39,706 nucleotides of DNA from an uncultured Rhodospirillales bacterium (GTDB lineage Bacteria > Pseudomonadota > Alphaproteobacteria > ATCC43930 > CGMCC-115725): the NCBI GenBank assembly GCA_903822185.1, contig CAIJOA010000021.1, positions 1 through 39,706 on the forward strand. The letters run 5' to 3'. Numbering within the stretch: the stretch's first letter is position 1; every line of letters starts with the position of its first letter. Of this stretch, positions 31,115 through 39,706 are shown piece by piece. The notes below the pieces were generated by a model, which searched no databases, had not been told where the DNA came from, and was given only the letters and a program-made list of their open reading frames with translations. The position numbers were made by a program, and so were the translations under genes.

Positions 31115-33082
31115 ATGCCGTCTGATCACCCGTCCGGTTCTTCGCCCGTCGCCATCACCCTGCCTGACGGGTCGGTCCGTCAGTTTCCGGGCCCGGTCAC
31201 AGGTGGCGAACTCGCGGCCTCGATCGGTCCCGGCCTCGCCAAGGCCGCGGTCGCGATTAAGATCGACGGCGGCGAACCCAAGGATCTCTCCGTTTCCATC
31301 ACGCGCGATTCCAAGATCGCGATCCTGACCCGCGACGCACCCGAGGCGATCGAGATCATTCGCCACGACGCCGCGCATGTCATGGCCGAAGCGGTGAAGG
31401 AACTTTATCCGGAAACTCAGGTCACCTTCGGCCCCTCGACCGATACCGGTTTCTATTACGACTTCGCCCGGCCGACGCCTTTCACGCCCGACGATCTGGT
31501 GCTGATCGAAAAGCGTATGCACGAAATCGTCGATCGCGACGAGACGATCACGCGCGAGGAAATGGATCGCGACCGCGCAGTGCAGTTCTTCGCCGACAAG
31601 GGCGAGAAATATAAGGCCGAGTGGATTCACGATATCCCGCGTGACGAGGCGATCAGCCTCTATCATCAGGGCAAGTTCACCGATCTCTGTGCCGGTCCGC
31701 ATCTGCCTTCGACGGGCAAGCTGGGTCATGCCTTCAAGCTGATGAAGGTTGCCGGTGCTTATTGGCGCGGCGATGCGAAAAACGCCCAGTTACAGAGGGT
31801 TTACGGCACCGCGTGGGCCAATGAGAAAGAGCTGAAGCAGCATCTCTTCCAACTGGAAGAAGCGGAAAAGCGCGATCATCGCCGCCTCGGTAAAGAACTC
31901 GATCTCTTCCATCAACAGGAAGAGGCGGTGGGCGCGGTGTTCTGGCATCCGAAGGGCTGGACGCTTTATCGCATCATCGAGAATTACGTCCGCGATCGGA
32001 TCGAGAAGGCTGGTTATGTCGAGGTGCGCACGCCGCAGCTCGTTGATCGTTCCTTGTGGGAAGCGTCAGGCCATTGGGAAAAATTCCGCGACGCGATGTT
32101 CACCATCGAGGACAAGGACAGCGACCGCGTCCTCGCGGTGAAGCCGATGAACTGCCCCTGCCATGTGCAGATCTTCCGGCAGCATCTTCATTCCTATCGT
32201 GAGCTGCCGCTGCGCATGGCCGAGTTTGGTTCGTGCCATCGCAACGAGCCGTCTGGCGCGCTGCACGGGATCATGCGCGTTCGTGCCTTCACCCAGGACG
32301 ACGCGCATATCTTCTGCACCGAAGATCAGATCACCGCCGAAAGCATCGCGTTCTGCGAATTGCTGCAAAGTGTCTATCGCGATTTCGGCTTCCAGGAAGT
32401 CAGCGTTAAATTCTCGGACCGGCCGCCGACCCGCGCCGGCAGCGACGCCGTCTGGGACAAGGCCGAGGCTTCGCTGAAGCACGCGGTCGAGGCAGCAGGG
32501 CTGCCCTACACGATGAATCCGGGGGAAGGCGCCTTCTACGGGCCGAAACTCGAGTTTGTCCTGCGCGACGCGATCGGCCGCGATTGGCAGTGCGGCACGC
32601 TGCAGGTCGATTTCGTCATGCCCGAGCGGCTGGATGCGAATTACATCGGCGAGGACGGCCAGCGTCATCGTCCCGTCATGCTGCACCGCGCCATTCTCGG
32701 CTCGCTGGAACGCTTCATCGCCATTCTGATCGAGGAATATGCCGGGCGCTTCCCGCTCTGGCTCGCCCCGGTTCAAGCCATGGTGCTGACGATTACCGAA
32801 GACGCCGACGGCTATGCCGAGGAAGTCCGCGCCGCCTTCGCGGCTGCGGGATTGCGGGTCGGTATTGATCTGACGAACGAAAAGATTAACTACAAAGTGC
32901 GAGAACACAGCCTCGCGAAAGTCCCGGCGCTGCTCGTCGTCGGCAAACGCGAAGCGCAGGAAAGAACTGTGGCGCTGCGCCGTTTAGGCGGCAAAGACCA
33001 GGAATTTCTTGCGCTGGACGAGGCCATCGCTAGATTAAAACAAGAAGCTGCGGTGCCATCCAGCGCTGTGGCCACCATTTAA
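31115..33082 (+). CDS. thrS: Threonyl-tRNA synthetase
   Basis: This 655-residue enzyme charges tRNA-Thr. The N-terminal TGS domain (about 1-70) includes [20 protein letters not shown]. The editing domain follows with [12 protein letters not shown] and the [10 protein letters not shown] cysteine motif. The catalytic core has the [10 protein letters not shown] zinc segment, the motif 2 [17 protein letters not shown] and the motif 3 [16 protein letters not shown]. The C-terminal anticodon-binding domain ends in [13 protein letters not shown]. The ribosome site (GAGG) is rather far from the ATG. infC follows after 47 bases. Confidence 0.98.
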   Translation: MPSDHPSGSSPVAITLPDGSVRQFPGPVTGGELAASIGPGLAKAAVAIKIDGGEPKDLSVSITRDSKIAILTRDAPEAIEIIRHDAAHVMAEAVKELYPETQVTFGPSTDTGFYYDFARPTPFTPDDLVLIEKRMHEIVDRDETITREEMDRDRAVQFFADKGEKYKAEWIHDIPRDEAISLYHQGKFTDLCAGPHLPSTGKLGHAFKLMKVAGAYWRGDAKNAQLQRVYGTAWANEKELKQHLFQLEEAEKRDHRRLGKELDLFHQQEEAVGAVFWHPKGWTLYRIIENYVRDRIEKAGYVEVRTPQLVDRSLWEASGHWEKFRDAMFTIEDKDSDRVLAVKPMNCPCHVQIFRQHLHSYRELPLRMAEFGSCHRNEPSGALHGIMRVRAFTQDDAHIFCTEDQITAESIAFCELLQSVYRDFGFQEVSVKFSDRPPTRAGSDAVWDKAEASLKHAVEAAGLPYTMNPGEGAFYGPKLEFVLRDAIGRDWQCGTLQVDFVMPERLDANYIGEDGQRHRPVMLHRAILGSLERFIAILIEEYAGRFPLWLAPVQAMVLTITEDADGYAEEVRAAFAAAGLRVGIDLTNEKINYKVREHSLAKVPALLVVGKREAQERTVALRRLGGKDQEFLALDEAIARLKQEAAVPSSAVATI

Positions 33083-33129
33083 GCCATCTCTACTATTCAA
33101 GCCTTCTCCACCATTTAAGGAAGACTCGC

Positions 33130-33669
33130 ATCCCTAGACCTCCCCAGACGCAGGCTCCCGCTCGTAACGACGGACCGCGTATCAATGAAGAGATCAACAC
33201 GCTGAAGGTTCGTCTTGTCGATGAACGCGGCGAAATGATCGGCGTTGTGCCGCGCAACGATGCGCTGCAACGCGCGATGGAAGCCGGACTCGATCTCGTC
33301 GAAGTCTCGCCGGGCGCCGATCCGCCGGTTTGCAAGATTCTCGATTTCGGCAAATACAAATACGAAGAACAGAAGCGCAAGAACGAGGCGCGTAAGAAAC
33401 AGAAGGTCATCGAGGTCAAGGAGATCAAACTCCGTCCCGGCATCGACGATCATGATTACGACGTCAAAATGCGCAGCATGAAAAGCTTCATCGACGAAGG
33501 CGACAAGGTAAAGGTTACCATGCGCTTCCGTGGTCGCGAGCTTGCGCACCAAGAGCTCGGCATGAATGTGTTGATGCGCGTTAAAGGTGATCTCGACGAG
33601 CTCGCCAAGATCGAGCAATATCCGCGCATGGAAGGCCGTCAGATGACGATGGTGATGTCGCCGAAATAA
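33130..33669 (+). CDS. infC: Translation initiation factor IF-3
   Basis: This 179-residue factor keeps 30S subunits free and checks start-codon pairing. The N-domain contains [19 protein letters not shown], then [20 protein letters not shown], a lysine-rich linker ([15 protein letters not shown]), and the C-domain with [12 protein letters not shown]. There is no ATG or GTG at the right place: the frame enters conserved sequence well upstream of the first ATG (33235, which would cut off the N-domain). The only start with a good ribosome site (AAGGAAG, six bases) is ATC at 33130. Rare starts in infC are the basis of its known autoregulation. Confidence 0.93.
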   Translation: MPRPPQTQAPARNDGPRINEEINTLKVRLVDERGEMIGVVPRNDALQRAMEAGLDLVEVSPGADPPVCKILDFGKYKYEEQKRKNEARKKQKVIEVKEIKLRPGIDDHDYDVKMRSMKSFIDEGDKVKVTMRFRGRELAHQELGMNVLMRVKGDLDELAKIEQYPRMEGRQMTMVMSPK

Positions 33670-33693
33670 GGCGACATCGTTTTTATCGTCGCC
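33670..33693 (+). terminator. Weak hairpin after infC
   Basis: GGCGAC and GTCGCC pair around a T-rich 12-base loop, starting right after the infC stop. The stem is short and no T-run follows, so at most it terminates partially. Confidence 0.3.
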
Positions 33694-33719
33694 GGCCGTG
33701 ATACACGGCGGAGAGTATC

Positions 33720-34943
33720 GTGAAGTATTTTCGGTTGGCGCTTGCTGCCGTCGCGTGTCTCTCCGCCGGTGTTTCGGCAAAGGCCGATGCCCCTGTGCCG
33801 GGCGCCCCCGTCTCGCTTCACCCCGACAGCTATCCCAAAGTTACGCTGCAAAAAAGCGACACGCGCGCGAAACCCGTGTTGCCGCATGCGTTGCCCGAAG
33901 CGATGACGGCAAAATCCGGCAAGACGAAAACCAGCAAAACCAGAATCGCGGACGAGAGGCCCAGCGTCGCTACGCCCGCGGTGACGCCGGCGCCTGTACC
34001 TGCCGCGCCGGCGGTTGTTCTCGACAAGACGCCGTCGGTACCGCCCAAAGTGACGGCACCGGTGGCGGAAGCTGCCGCTGTTACCCCGCCGCCCGTCGCC
34101 GAGGTTGTCGTGGCGGAACCGCCGAAGGCCGCGCCCGCCGCTGACGTGCCGACGGTCACGGTGATCAACGCGCCGCCCCCCGCGCCTGCACCCAGCGTCG
34201 TCGCCTTGCCTGCACCTGTCCCGGTCATGGCCGACGCGGCGCCTCAGCCTGCCCCAGCGCCGGTAACGACCGCCGACAGCATGAGCGTGTCGGTGCCCGA
34301 CGTCGCGTCCGTCGCCCCACCGGCCGTGGTCGAAACGGCTCTTGCGGTACCGGCCAAACCCGTCCCCGCCTTGCTGCCGACGGCAACGCCGGACGTGGTC
34401 GCCGTGCCTCTGCCCGCACCGGTCGAAGCCGCGCCGCTCGCGCCGCCGCAACCTGTCGCGGTGGTATTGCCGCCACCGCCGCCTGTTGAAACCCGGATGG
34501 CGGCGGTGATCCGGCCGGCTCCTCCGGCCGTTCCAATGCCCGTCGAAGCGGCGGTCCCCGAGCCGCCGAAAGCCGCCGCCGTTCTGTTGCCGCCGGTTTC
34601 CGCGCCGGGTTCGATCGCCGCCGCCAAGGCCGTGTCGCTGGTTTTGCCCAGCGCGCCGCCGAAACCGCCCGAAACTGCGGTAGTCGTCTCGCTCAGCCCC
34701 GCCGTCGCGGCGCGTCCGGCGTCCGATCCGGAGATCAAGCTCGATCCCGCACGCCGCCTGCCGCTCAGCGAGGAACGCCGCCGCACCGACGCGCTCAACG
34801 ATTTCGCCTCGAACGGCTATATTGAATTGCGTGATTTCCGCCGCGACGGCGAGATCTACCGCGCCACCGCGCGCCGCGGTACGACTGATATCGTCGTCGT
34901 CCTCGATCCGGCCAGCCATATGGTTGCGGAACAGAAGCCTTGA
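33720..34943 (+). CDS. Exported Pro/Ala-rich protein with a PepSY-like C-terminal domain
   Basis: This 407-residue protein starts with GTG, five bases after GGAGAG. It has a signal peptide ending Val-Ser-Ala-Lys-Ala near residue 22. From about 85 to 335 it is almost wholly Pro, Ala and Val, with patterns such as PPPPPVE and VPAKPVPALLP, which should be an extended, disordered rod. The last 60 residues are different: a compact domain with EERRRTDALNDFASNGYIEL and RDGEIYRATARRGTTDIVVV, like a PepSY-type strand-helix unit. It probably spans periplasmic space or tethers the domain. The antisense long open frame is a composition artefact. No function is known. Confidence 0.75.
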   Translation: MKYFRLALAAVACLSAGVSAKADAPVPGAPVSLHPDSYPKVTLQKSDTRAKPVLPHALPEAMTAKSGKTKTSKTRIADERPSVATPAVTPAPVPAAPAVVLDKTPSVPPKVTAPVAEAAAVTPPPVAEVVVAEPPKAAPAADVPTVTVINAPPPAPAPSVVALPAPVPVMADAAPQPAPAPVTTADSMSVSVPDVASVAPPAVVETALAVPAKPVPALLPTATPDVVAVPLPAPVEAAPLAPPQPVAVVLPPPPPVETRMAAVIRPAPPAVPMPVEAAVPEPPKAAAVLLPPVSAPGSIAAAKAVSLVLPSAPPKPPETAVVVSLSPAVAARPASDPEIKLDPARRLPLSEERRRTDALNDFASNGYIELRDFRRDGEIYRATARRGTTDIVVVLDPASHMVAEQKP

Positions 34944-34999
34944 ACGGTCGAAGCGCGGCGCCTTAAGCGCGCAAGGGCCGAATTCAAAAGGAAATCTCG

Positions 35000-35350
35000 A
35001 TGCCGTTCATGACGATTGTGCAGGCCATCCTGTTGCTGGTGGTGGCGACGGCGGTCGAGGTGAGCGGCGATGCTGTCGTTCGGATGGCGCTGTACGACCA
35101 TCCGGGCCTCACGCCGGCACGGATTGCCTTGTTCCTTCTCGGGGCAGCTCTCGTTTTTGGCTATTCGGTCTTCCTGAATCTGGCGCCGTTCGAGTTCGGC
35201 GAGGTTGTCGGCCTCTATATCGCGACCCTTTTCATCGTCTGGCAGATCATCAATTTCGCATTCTTTCGGACGCTTCCGACCGTGCCGATTCTGACCGGCG
35301 GGGCTTTGATCGTAGCGGGTGGCGCCATCGTCTCATTCTGGAAGCTTTAG
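35000..35350 (+). CDS. Small four-helix membrane protein, SMR/DMT-like
   Basis: This 116-residue protein has four predicted membrane helices: about 6-22, 40-60, 66-88 and 94-113. The layout and length match small multidrug-resistance-like members of the drug/metabolite transporter superfamily. The key N-terminal Glu in helix 1 (here Glu20, in TAVEVSGDA) is present. Hydrophobic helix 3 contains GEVVGLYIATLFIVWQIINF. It could export small cations or flip lipids, but I would not go further. A good ribosome site (AAAAGGAAA) precedes the ATG. It follows the Pro/Ala-rich protein by 56 bases. Confidence 0.75.
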   Translation: MPFMTIVQAILLLVVATAVEVSGDAVVRMALYDHPGLTPARIALFLLGAALVFGYSVFLNLAPFEFGEVVGLYIATLFIVWQIINFAFFRTLPTVPILTGGALIVAGGAIVSFWKL

Positions 35351-35431
35351 GCCGCATCGGGCGGCAAGCTTCACAATGTTCCGGGCCAACCAAATTATTC
35401 CTTTAATAACAAAGCACTAACAATTCGGTGC

Positions 35432-35460
35432 TTGCCTTTCGGCACGCGGGCACTTATAAC
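35432..35460 (+). promoter_or_regulatory. Sigma-70 promoter of rpmI–rplT–pheS–pheT
   Basis: TTGCCT (35432-35437), 17 bases, TATAAC (35455-35460) lie 80 bases before the rpmI start. The spacing is ideal and both boxes differ from consensus at one or two positions. This gives the ribosomal-protein/pheST genes their own promoter, separate from infC. Confidence 0.75.
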
Positions 35461-35516
35461 CTGCCGCTTCCAACGGGCGGCTGGCTCAAAGGGCATGCCT
35501 CGCCGCCTTTCTTGTA

Positions 35517-35535
35517 ATCCTTGAATTGAAAGGAT
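35517..35535 (+). promoter_or_regulatory. Hairpin masking the rpmI ribosome site
   Basis: ATCCTT and AAGGAT pair perfectly around a seven-base loop; AAGGA is the rpmI ribosome site. Upstream in the same leader GCCGC and GCGGC can also pair. This could be a control element for the L35/L20 genes, which are autoregulated by L20 in other bacteria. Confidence 0.5.
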
Positions 35536-35540
35536 CTGAA

Positions 35541-35741
35541 ATGCCCAAGATGAAGACCAAGAGCGGCGCCAAAAAGCGCTTCTCCCGAACCGGCTCGGGT
35601 AAAATCAAAGCCGCGGTGGCGCATAAGCGTCATCGGCTGATCTCAAAACCGCAGAAGATGAAGCGCAAAGCGCGTGGGACCACGGTCCTGCGTTCCGGCG
35701 ATGCCGGTCTTGTGCTCGTCTATATGCCGTATCTGAGGTAA
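35541..35741 (+). CDS. rpmI: 50S ribosomal protein bL35
   Basis: This 66-residue basic protein has the family signature: MPKMKTKSGAKKRFSRTGSG at the N-terminus, KRHRLISKP in the middle and a VLRSGDAGLVLVYMPYLR end. It is a structural component of the large subunit. I chose ATG 35541 with AAAGGA six bases upstream. An in-frame start at 35526 would include the ribosome site in the protein. rplT begins six bases after the stop. Confidence 0.97.
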   Translation: MPKMKTKSGAKKRFSRTGSGKIKAAVAHKRHRLISKPQKMKRKARGTTVLRSGDAGLVLVYMPYLR

Positions 35742-35747
35742 GTCCGA

Positions 35748-36110
35748 ATGGCACACGTAAAGCGCGGCGTGACGGCGCATGCCCGTCACAAAAAAGTTCT
35801 CGATCTCGCCAAAGGCTATCGCGGACGTTCGAATTCCAGCTTCCGCATCGCGGTCGAAAAGGTCGAGAAGGGGCTGCAATATGCCTATCGCGACCGTCGC
35901 GTTAAGAAGCGCAACTTCCGTGCGCTTTGGATTCAGCGCATCAATGCGGGCGCACGCGAAGTCGGCATGACCTATTCGCAGCTGATCAACGGCCTCAACC
36001 TCGCCGGGATCGAACTCGACCGTAAGGTCCTCGCCGATCTGGCCGCACGCGACAACGATGCCTTCCAGGCCATCGTCGCGCAGGCACAAGCGGCCTTGAA
36101 GAAGGCCTAG
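35748..36110 (+). CDS. rplT: 50S ribosomal protein bL20
   Basis: This 120-residue protein has the conserved start [20 protein letters not shown] and the [20 protein letters not shown] core. The C-terminal globular part, with [20 protein letters not shown], is intact. It is an early assembly protein of the large subunit and, in other bacteria, a translational repressor of its own operon. It sits between rpmI and pheS. A palindromic repeat separates it from pheS. Confidence 0.98.
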   Translation: MAHVKRGVTAHARHKKVLDLAKGYRGRSNSSFRIAVEKVEKGLQYAYRDRRVKKRNFRALWIQRINAGAREVGMTYSQLINGLNLAGIELDRKVLADLAARDNDAFQAIVAQAQAALKKA

Positions 36111-36122
36111 CCTTAGATCTCG

Positions 36123-36189
36123 CCCCCTCACCTCAACCCTCTCCCCGTCGGGGAGAGGGAGGGTCCCACGAAGTGGGAGGGTGAGGGGG
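36123..36189. repeat. Palindromic intergenic repeat, family C
   Basis: ccccctcacc at the left is the inverse of ggtgaggggg at the right. Inside it, ccctctccccg pairs with cggggagaggg and cccac with gtggg, giving a two-stem cruciform-like structure. It resembles the CCCTCACCC/GGTGAGGG repeats common in proteobacterial genomes. It fills the gap between rplT and pheS, and its end is directly beside the pheS ribosome site. Confidence 0.85.
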
Positions 36190-36204
36190 AAGAGGATCAT
36201 CGAT

Positions 36205-37281
36205 ATGGCAGAACTCGATTCTCTTCACGACGACATTCTTCGCCAGATCAAAGATGCAACGACGCTCGACGCGCTCGAGCAGATTCGCGTCGGCGTGCTC
36301 GGCCGCAACGGGCAACTGACGGCGCATCTCAAAGGTCTCGGTGCGCTTGCGCCCGATGAACGCAAGGCGCGCGGCGCGGCGCTCAATCAATTGCGCGACG
36401 CCGTCGAAGGCGCGCTGGGCGCCGCGAAACAGCATCACGAACGCGCGGCGCTCGACAAGCGGCTGGCCGAGGAACGCATCGACGTGACCCTGCCGGTGCG
36501 CGCCGACAACGACGGTCGCATCCATCCGATCAGCCAGACCACCGACGAGCTGATCGCGATTTTCGGCGAGATGGATTTCACCGTCGCCGAAGGCCCGCAT
36601 ATCGAAGACGATTTTTACAATTTCACCGCGCTCAACATTCCGCCCGAGCATCCGGCGCGGCAAGAGCACGACACCTTCTATCTGACGCCGCGCGCTGCCG
36701 ACGGCAGCCGCAAGGTGCTGCGCACGCATACATCGCCGGTGCAGATCCGCACCATGCAGAAGCAGAAGCCGCCGATCCGCATCATCGTGCCGGGCCGCAC
36801 CTTCCGCAGCGATCATGACGCGACCCATTCGCCGATGTTCCATCAGGTCGAAGGTCTCGTGATCGACAAGAAGGTGCATATGGGGCATCTCAAAGGCTGC
36901 CTCATCGAATTCTGCCGCACCTTCTTCGACATCGACGATCTGCCGGTGCGTTTCCGCCCCAGCTATTTCCCCTTCACCGAACCATCGGCCGAGGTCGATA
37001 TCGGCTGCTCGCGCGAAGGCGGCGGCTTGAAGATCGGCGCGGGCGCGGACTGGCTCGAGATTCTCGGCTGCGGCATGGTACATCCGAAAGTGCTCGCCGC
37101 CGGCGGTATCGATCCGACCGAGTATCAAGGCTTCGCCTTCGGCATGGGGATCGAGCGCATCGCGATGCTGAAATACGGCATCCCCGATCTGCGCACTTTC
37201 TATGAAAGCGATCTGCGCTGGCTGAAGCATTACGGCTTCGTGCCGCTGGATCAGCCCTCGCTGGTATCGGGCGCACGATGA
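36205..37281 (+). CDS. pheS: Phenylalanyl-tRNA synthetase alpha subunit
   Basis: This 358-residue catalytic subunit has an N-terminal coiled-coil (about 1-85) that binds tRNA. The core has [20 protein letters not shown], the motif 2 region [20 protein letters not shown] and the motif 3 [20 protein letters not shown]. The ATG at 36205 is preceded by AGAGGA. It works as an alpha2beta2 tetramer with pheT, whose gene overlaps by four bases (ATGA). It is the last but one gene of the translation cluster. Confidence 0.98.
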   Translation: MAELDSLHDDILRQIKDATTLDALEQIRVGVLGRNGQLTAHLKGLGALAPDERKARGAALNQLRDAVEGALGAAKQHHERAALDKRLAEERIDVTLPVRADNDGRIHPISQTTDELIAIFGEMDFTVAEGPHIEDDFYNFTALNIPPEHPARQEHDTFYLTPRAADGSRKVLRTHTSPVQIRTMQKQKPPIRIIVPGRTFRSDHDATHSPMFHQVEGLVIDKKVHMGHLKGCLIEFCRTFFDIDDLPVRFRPSYFPFTEPSAEVDIGCSREGGGLKIGAGADWLEILGCGMVHPKVLAAGGIDPTEYQGFAFGMGIERIAMLKYGIPDLRTFYESDLRWLKHYGFVPLDQPSLVSGAR

Positions 37282-39674
37282 AAACGACGCTCGCCTGGCT
37301 CAAGACTCACCTTGAGACGTCCGCTTCGCTGGACGAAATTGTTGCGACGCTGATCGCGCGCGGCATCGAGGTCGAAGGTGTCGAGAACCGCGCCAAGGAT
37401 CTGGCGCCGTTCGTCGTCGCACGGATCATCGAAACCAAGCCGCATCCGAATGCCAACAAGCTGAAACTCTGCCGCATCGATACCGGCAAGGGCGAGCTTG
37501 AAGTCGTTTGCGGCGCGCCGAATGCGCGCGCGGGTTTGACCGGCGTCTTCGCACCGGCCGGCGCGGTCATTCCGCGCAACGGCATGGTGCTGAAGCTCAG
37601 CGAGATTCGCGGCGTTAAATCGAACGGCATGATGTGCTCGGGCTACGAGCTCAAACTGTCGGAAGATCACGACGGCATTATCGAACTGCCGGATACGATG
37701 ACGCCGGGTACGCCTTTCGCCACGGCGATGGGCCTCGACGATCCGATAATCGATGTGAAGATCACGCCGAACCGCGCCGATTGTCTCAGCGTGCGCGGCC
37801 TCGCGCGCGACATCGCCGCGACCTCGATCGGTAAGCTCATCCCGCTGAATACCGAACCGGTGCTGGGCTCGTTCCCGTGTCCGGTTTCGGTTCATCTCGC
37901 CGGCCCCGGCGACAAGGCTTGCCCGCTGTTCGTCGGCCGTGTCGTACGCGGCGTGAAGAATGGCCCCAGCCCGCAATGGCTGCAGGATCGACTGACGGCG
38001 ATCGGTCTGCGTCCGATCTCGGCGCTGGTCGATATCACCAATTTCATGACCTTCGATCTCGGCCGTCCGCTGCATGTTTTCGATGCGGATAAGCTCGATG
38101 GCGATCTGGTCGTGCGCGGCGCGCGCCATGGCGAAAAGCTGCTCGCGCTCAACGGCAAAAGCTACGACCTCGATGCCGAGATGACGGTGATCGCGGATCA
38201 ATCAGGCGCGCTGAGTCTCGGCGGTGTGATGGGCGGCGAGACGACGAGCTGCACCGAGGCGACGGTCAACGTCTATATCGAAGCGGCTCTGTTCGATCCG
38301 GTGCGTACCGCCGCGACCGGCCGCAAGCTCAACCTGCAAAGCGATGCGCGCTATCGGTTCGAGCGCGGGCTGGATGTCGATTTCACCCAGGCTGGTATGG
38401 AAATCGCGACGCGCCTCATCCTCGATCTGTGCGGTGGCGATCCTAGCGGTCTCGGCATTGCTGGCGCGGTGCCGGAATGGCGTCATGACATTGCCCTGCG
38501 CGGCTCGCGCGTCGAAACGCTGGGCGGCGTCTCGGTCGCGCACGCGACGCAACGCCAAATCCTCGAAGCGCTCGGCTGCGCCGTGACCGAGCAGGGCGAG
38601 AACTTCACCGTCGTCCCGCCGGCCTGGCGTGGCGATATCGAAGGCGAAGCCGATCTCGTCGAAGAGATTCTCCGGATCAACGGCTACGATTTGATTCCGG
38701 TTGTGCCGCTGGGACGCGATGGCGTGCTGCCGAAGTCTTCGCTCTCGCCGGCGCAACGCCGCGCCTTCATGGTGCGCCGTGCACTCGCATCACGTGGCCT
38801 TGTCGAAGCGGTGACCTTCTCGTTTCTGCCCAAAGCGCAGGCCGCCTTGTTCGGCGGCGGCAGCGAAACCCTGACCCTCGCCAATCCGATCAGCGCCGAT
38901 CTCGATGTCATGCGTCCGTCGGTGTTGCCGAACCTGCTGGCGGCGGCGCAACGCAATGCCGATCGCGGTTTTGCGAACGGCGCGCTGTTCGAAATCGGCC
39001 CGCTCTATCTCGACGATACGCCCGAAGGCCAGCATCTGATGGCGACCGGCCTGCGTGTCGGCCGTACCAGCGTGAAGCGCTGGGACGATGCCGGCCGCGC
39101 GGTCGATGCGCTGATGGCGAAGGCCGATGCGGCGACAGCGCTGCAGAATGCCGGCGTGCCGGTCGATAGCCTTCAGGTCGCAGCGGATGCGCCCGCCTGG
39201 TATCACCCCGGCCGTTCCGGCGTGTTGCGCCAAGGTGCCAAGGTGATGGCGCGCTTTGGCGAAATCCATCCTAGCATTTTGACGGCGATGGGCGTTGCCG
39301 GCCCCGCTTGCGGCTTCGAAGTGTTCCTTGATGCCGTGCCGGAACCGCGTGCCCGTTCCGGCAAGGCGCGTTCATTGCTGGTGCTGTCGGCGTTCCAGCC
39401 GATCGAACGTGACTTTGCTTTCGTCGTCGATGAATCGGTGACGGCCGAAACGTTGCTGCGCGCGGCGCGCGGCGTCGATAAGAAACTCGTGACCGATGTG
39501 CGGCTGTTCGATGTCTATCGCGGCAAGGGTGTCGATGACGGCAAGAAGTCACTCGCCATCACGGTCGTGCTGCAACCACAGGAAGCGACGCTGACCGACG
39601 AAGCGATCGACGCCTTCTCGAAGAAGCTGATCCTCGCGGTCGAGAAAGCCACCAGCGGCACCCTGCGGCGGTAG
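37278..39674 (+). CDS. pheT: Phenylalanyl-tRNA synthetase beta subunit
   Basis: This 798-residue subunit starts [20 protein letters not shown]. It has the EMAP-type tRNA-binding domain (about 40-150, [15 protein letters not shown]), the B3/B4 editing domain (about 210-385), the B5 domain (about 400-470) and the catalytic-like core. The ferredoxin-fold anticodon-binding domain ends the protein from about 705, with [16 protein letters not shown] and the final [20 protein letters not shown]. It overlaps pheS by four bases and a palindromic repeat begins 13 bases after its stop. Confidence 0.98.
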   Translation: MKTTLAWLKTHLETSASLDEIVATLIARGIEVEGVENRAKDLAPFVVARIIETKPHPNANKLKLCRIDTGKGELEVVCGAPNARAGLTGVFAPAGAVIPRNGMVLKLSEIRGVKSNGMMCSGYELKLSEDHDGIIELPDTMTPGTPFATAMGLDDPIIDVKITPNRADCLSVRGLARDIAATSIGKLIPLNTEPVLGSFPCPVSVHLAGPGDKACPLFVGRVVRGVKNGPSPQWLQDRLTAIGLRPISALVDITNFMTFDLGRPLHVFDADKLDGDLVVRGARHGEKLLALNGKSYDLDAEMTVIADQSGALSLGGVMGGETTSCTEATVNVYIEAALFDPVRTAATGRKLNLQSDARYRFERGLDVDFTQAGMEIATRLILDLCGGDPSGLGIAGAVPEWRHDIALRGSRVETLGGVSVAHATQRQILEALGCAVTEQGENFTVVPPAWRGDIEGEADLVEEILRINGYDLIPVVPLGRDGVLPKSSLSPAQRRAFMVRRALASRGLVEAVTFSFLPKAQAALFGGGSETLTLANPISADLDVMRPSVLPNLLAAAQRNADRGFANGALFEIGPLYLDDTPEGQHLMATGLRVGRTSVKRWDDAGRAVDALMAKADAATALQNAGVPVDSLQVAADAPAWYHPGRSGVLRQGAKVMARFGEIHPSILTAMGVAGPACGFEVFLDAVPEPRARSGKARSLLVLSAFQPIERDFAFVVDESVTAETLLRAARGVDKKLVTDVRLFDVYRGKGVDDGKKSLAITVVLQPQEATLTDEAIDAFSKKLILAVEKATSGTLRR

Positions 39675-39686
39675 ATTCTTCTTCCA

Positions 39687-39706
39687 CGTCATTGCGAGCG
39701 AAGCGA
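39687..39706. repeat. Palindromic intergenic repeat, family A, copy 3 (cut by window end)
   Basis: The last 20 bases are identical to the first 20 of the copies at 1977 and 27515. The remainder is outside the window. It follows the pheT stop by 12 bases. Confidence 0.8.

Noticed and set aside
33639-34919. Long antisense open frame (426 codons) opposite the Pro/Ala-rich gene
   Set aside because: It is a composition artefact: a GC-rich Pro/Ala-coding gene leaves the opposite frame without stops. The antisense product is a random-looking Gly/Arg/Asp string with no motif or ribosome site.
1-39706. CRISPR array, prophage or insertion sequence
   Set aside because: I saw no regularly spaced direct repeats, no transposase or integrase motifs and no phage structural genes. 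The repeats present are single palindromic elements.

Overview
The window looks like a GC-rich alphaproteobacterial chromosome; I cannot place it below class with confidence. Evidence includes the RNase D–kdsD–lptC–lptA–lptB–rpoN–ptsN block, Hsp20 followed by a DUF1150 protein, an NDUFA9-like protein, an FzlA-like glutathione-S-transferase-fold protein, and thrS–infC–rpmI–rplT–pheS–pheT. No transposase, integrase, CRISPR array or phage gene is visible. Most of it is core chromosome, with a few accessory patches.

Layout. (1) 1–5.5 kb: two tRNA-Ala copies (the first cut by the window edge, the second with anticodon GGC) bracket a leftward block. It holds an acyl-CoA-dehydrogenase-fold monooxygenase and four tandem paralogous periplasmic binding proteins of the NMT1/SsuA/TauA type, without permease or ATPase. 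(2) 5.7–9.7 kb: a tightly packed operon of a circularly permuted ATP-grasp enzyme, an alpha-E protein, a transglutaminase-like protein and Anbu, the proteasome-like Ntn hydrolase. This is the most interesting system here: the gene set is known, but its substrate and product are not. (3) 9.7–10.5 kb: hsp20 and DUF1150 behind a strong sigma-32-type promoter and a leader that folds over the ribosome binding site. (4) 10.5–16.9 kb, leftward: RNase D, KdsD, LptC, LptA, LptB, RpoN and PtsN, covering the Kdo precursor, lipopolysaccharide export, sigma-54 and nitrogen PTS. A tRNA-Leu(CAG) lies just upstream.

(5) 17.1–20.0 kb: NDUFA9-like reductase, DUF924 protein, FzlA-like protein and an AT-richer secreted orphan. 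(6) 20.0–25.1 kb, leftward: an adaptor and inner-membrane RND pump with overlapping genes, followed by a TPR protein. (7) 25.3–28.9 kb: MFS exporter, YeeZ-like SDR, AhpD-like protein and an ABHD10-like hydrolase, with palindromic repeats between genes. (8) 29.0–31.1 kb: GT4 and GT9 glycosyltransferases, probably for surface glycans. (9) 31.1–39.7 kb: the translation cluster thrS, infC (apparent AUC start), rpmI, rplT, pheS and pheT. It is interrupted between infC and rpmI by a Pro/Ala-rich exported protein and a small four-helix membrane protein.

Three different intergenic palindromic repeat families are present, one of them in three places. Several leaders carry structures that could regulate expression: before the ATP-grasp gene, hsp20, rpoN, the MFS gene and rpmI. 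All functional assignments come from reading the sequence and recognising motifs; no database search was run.
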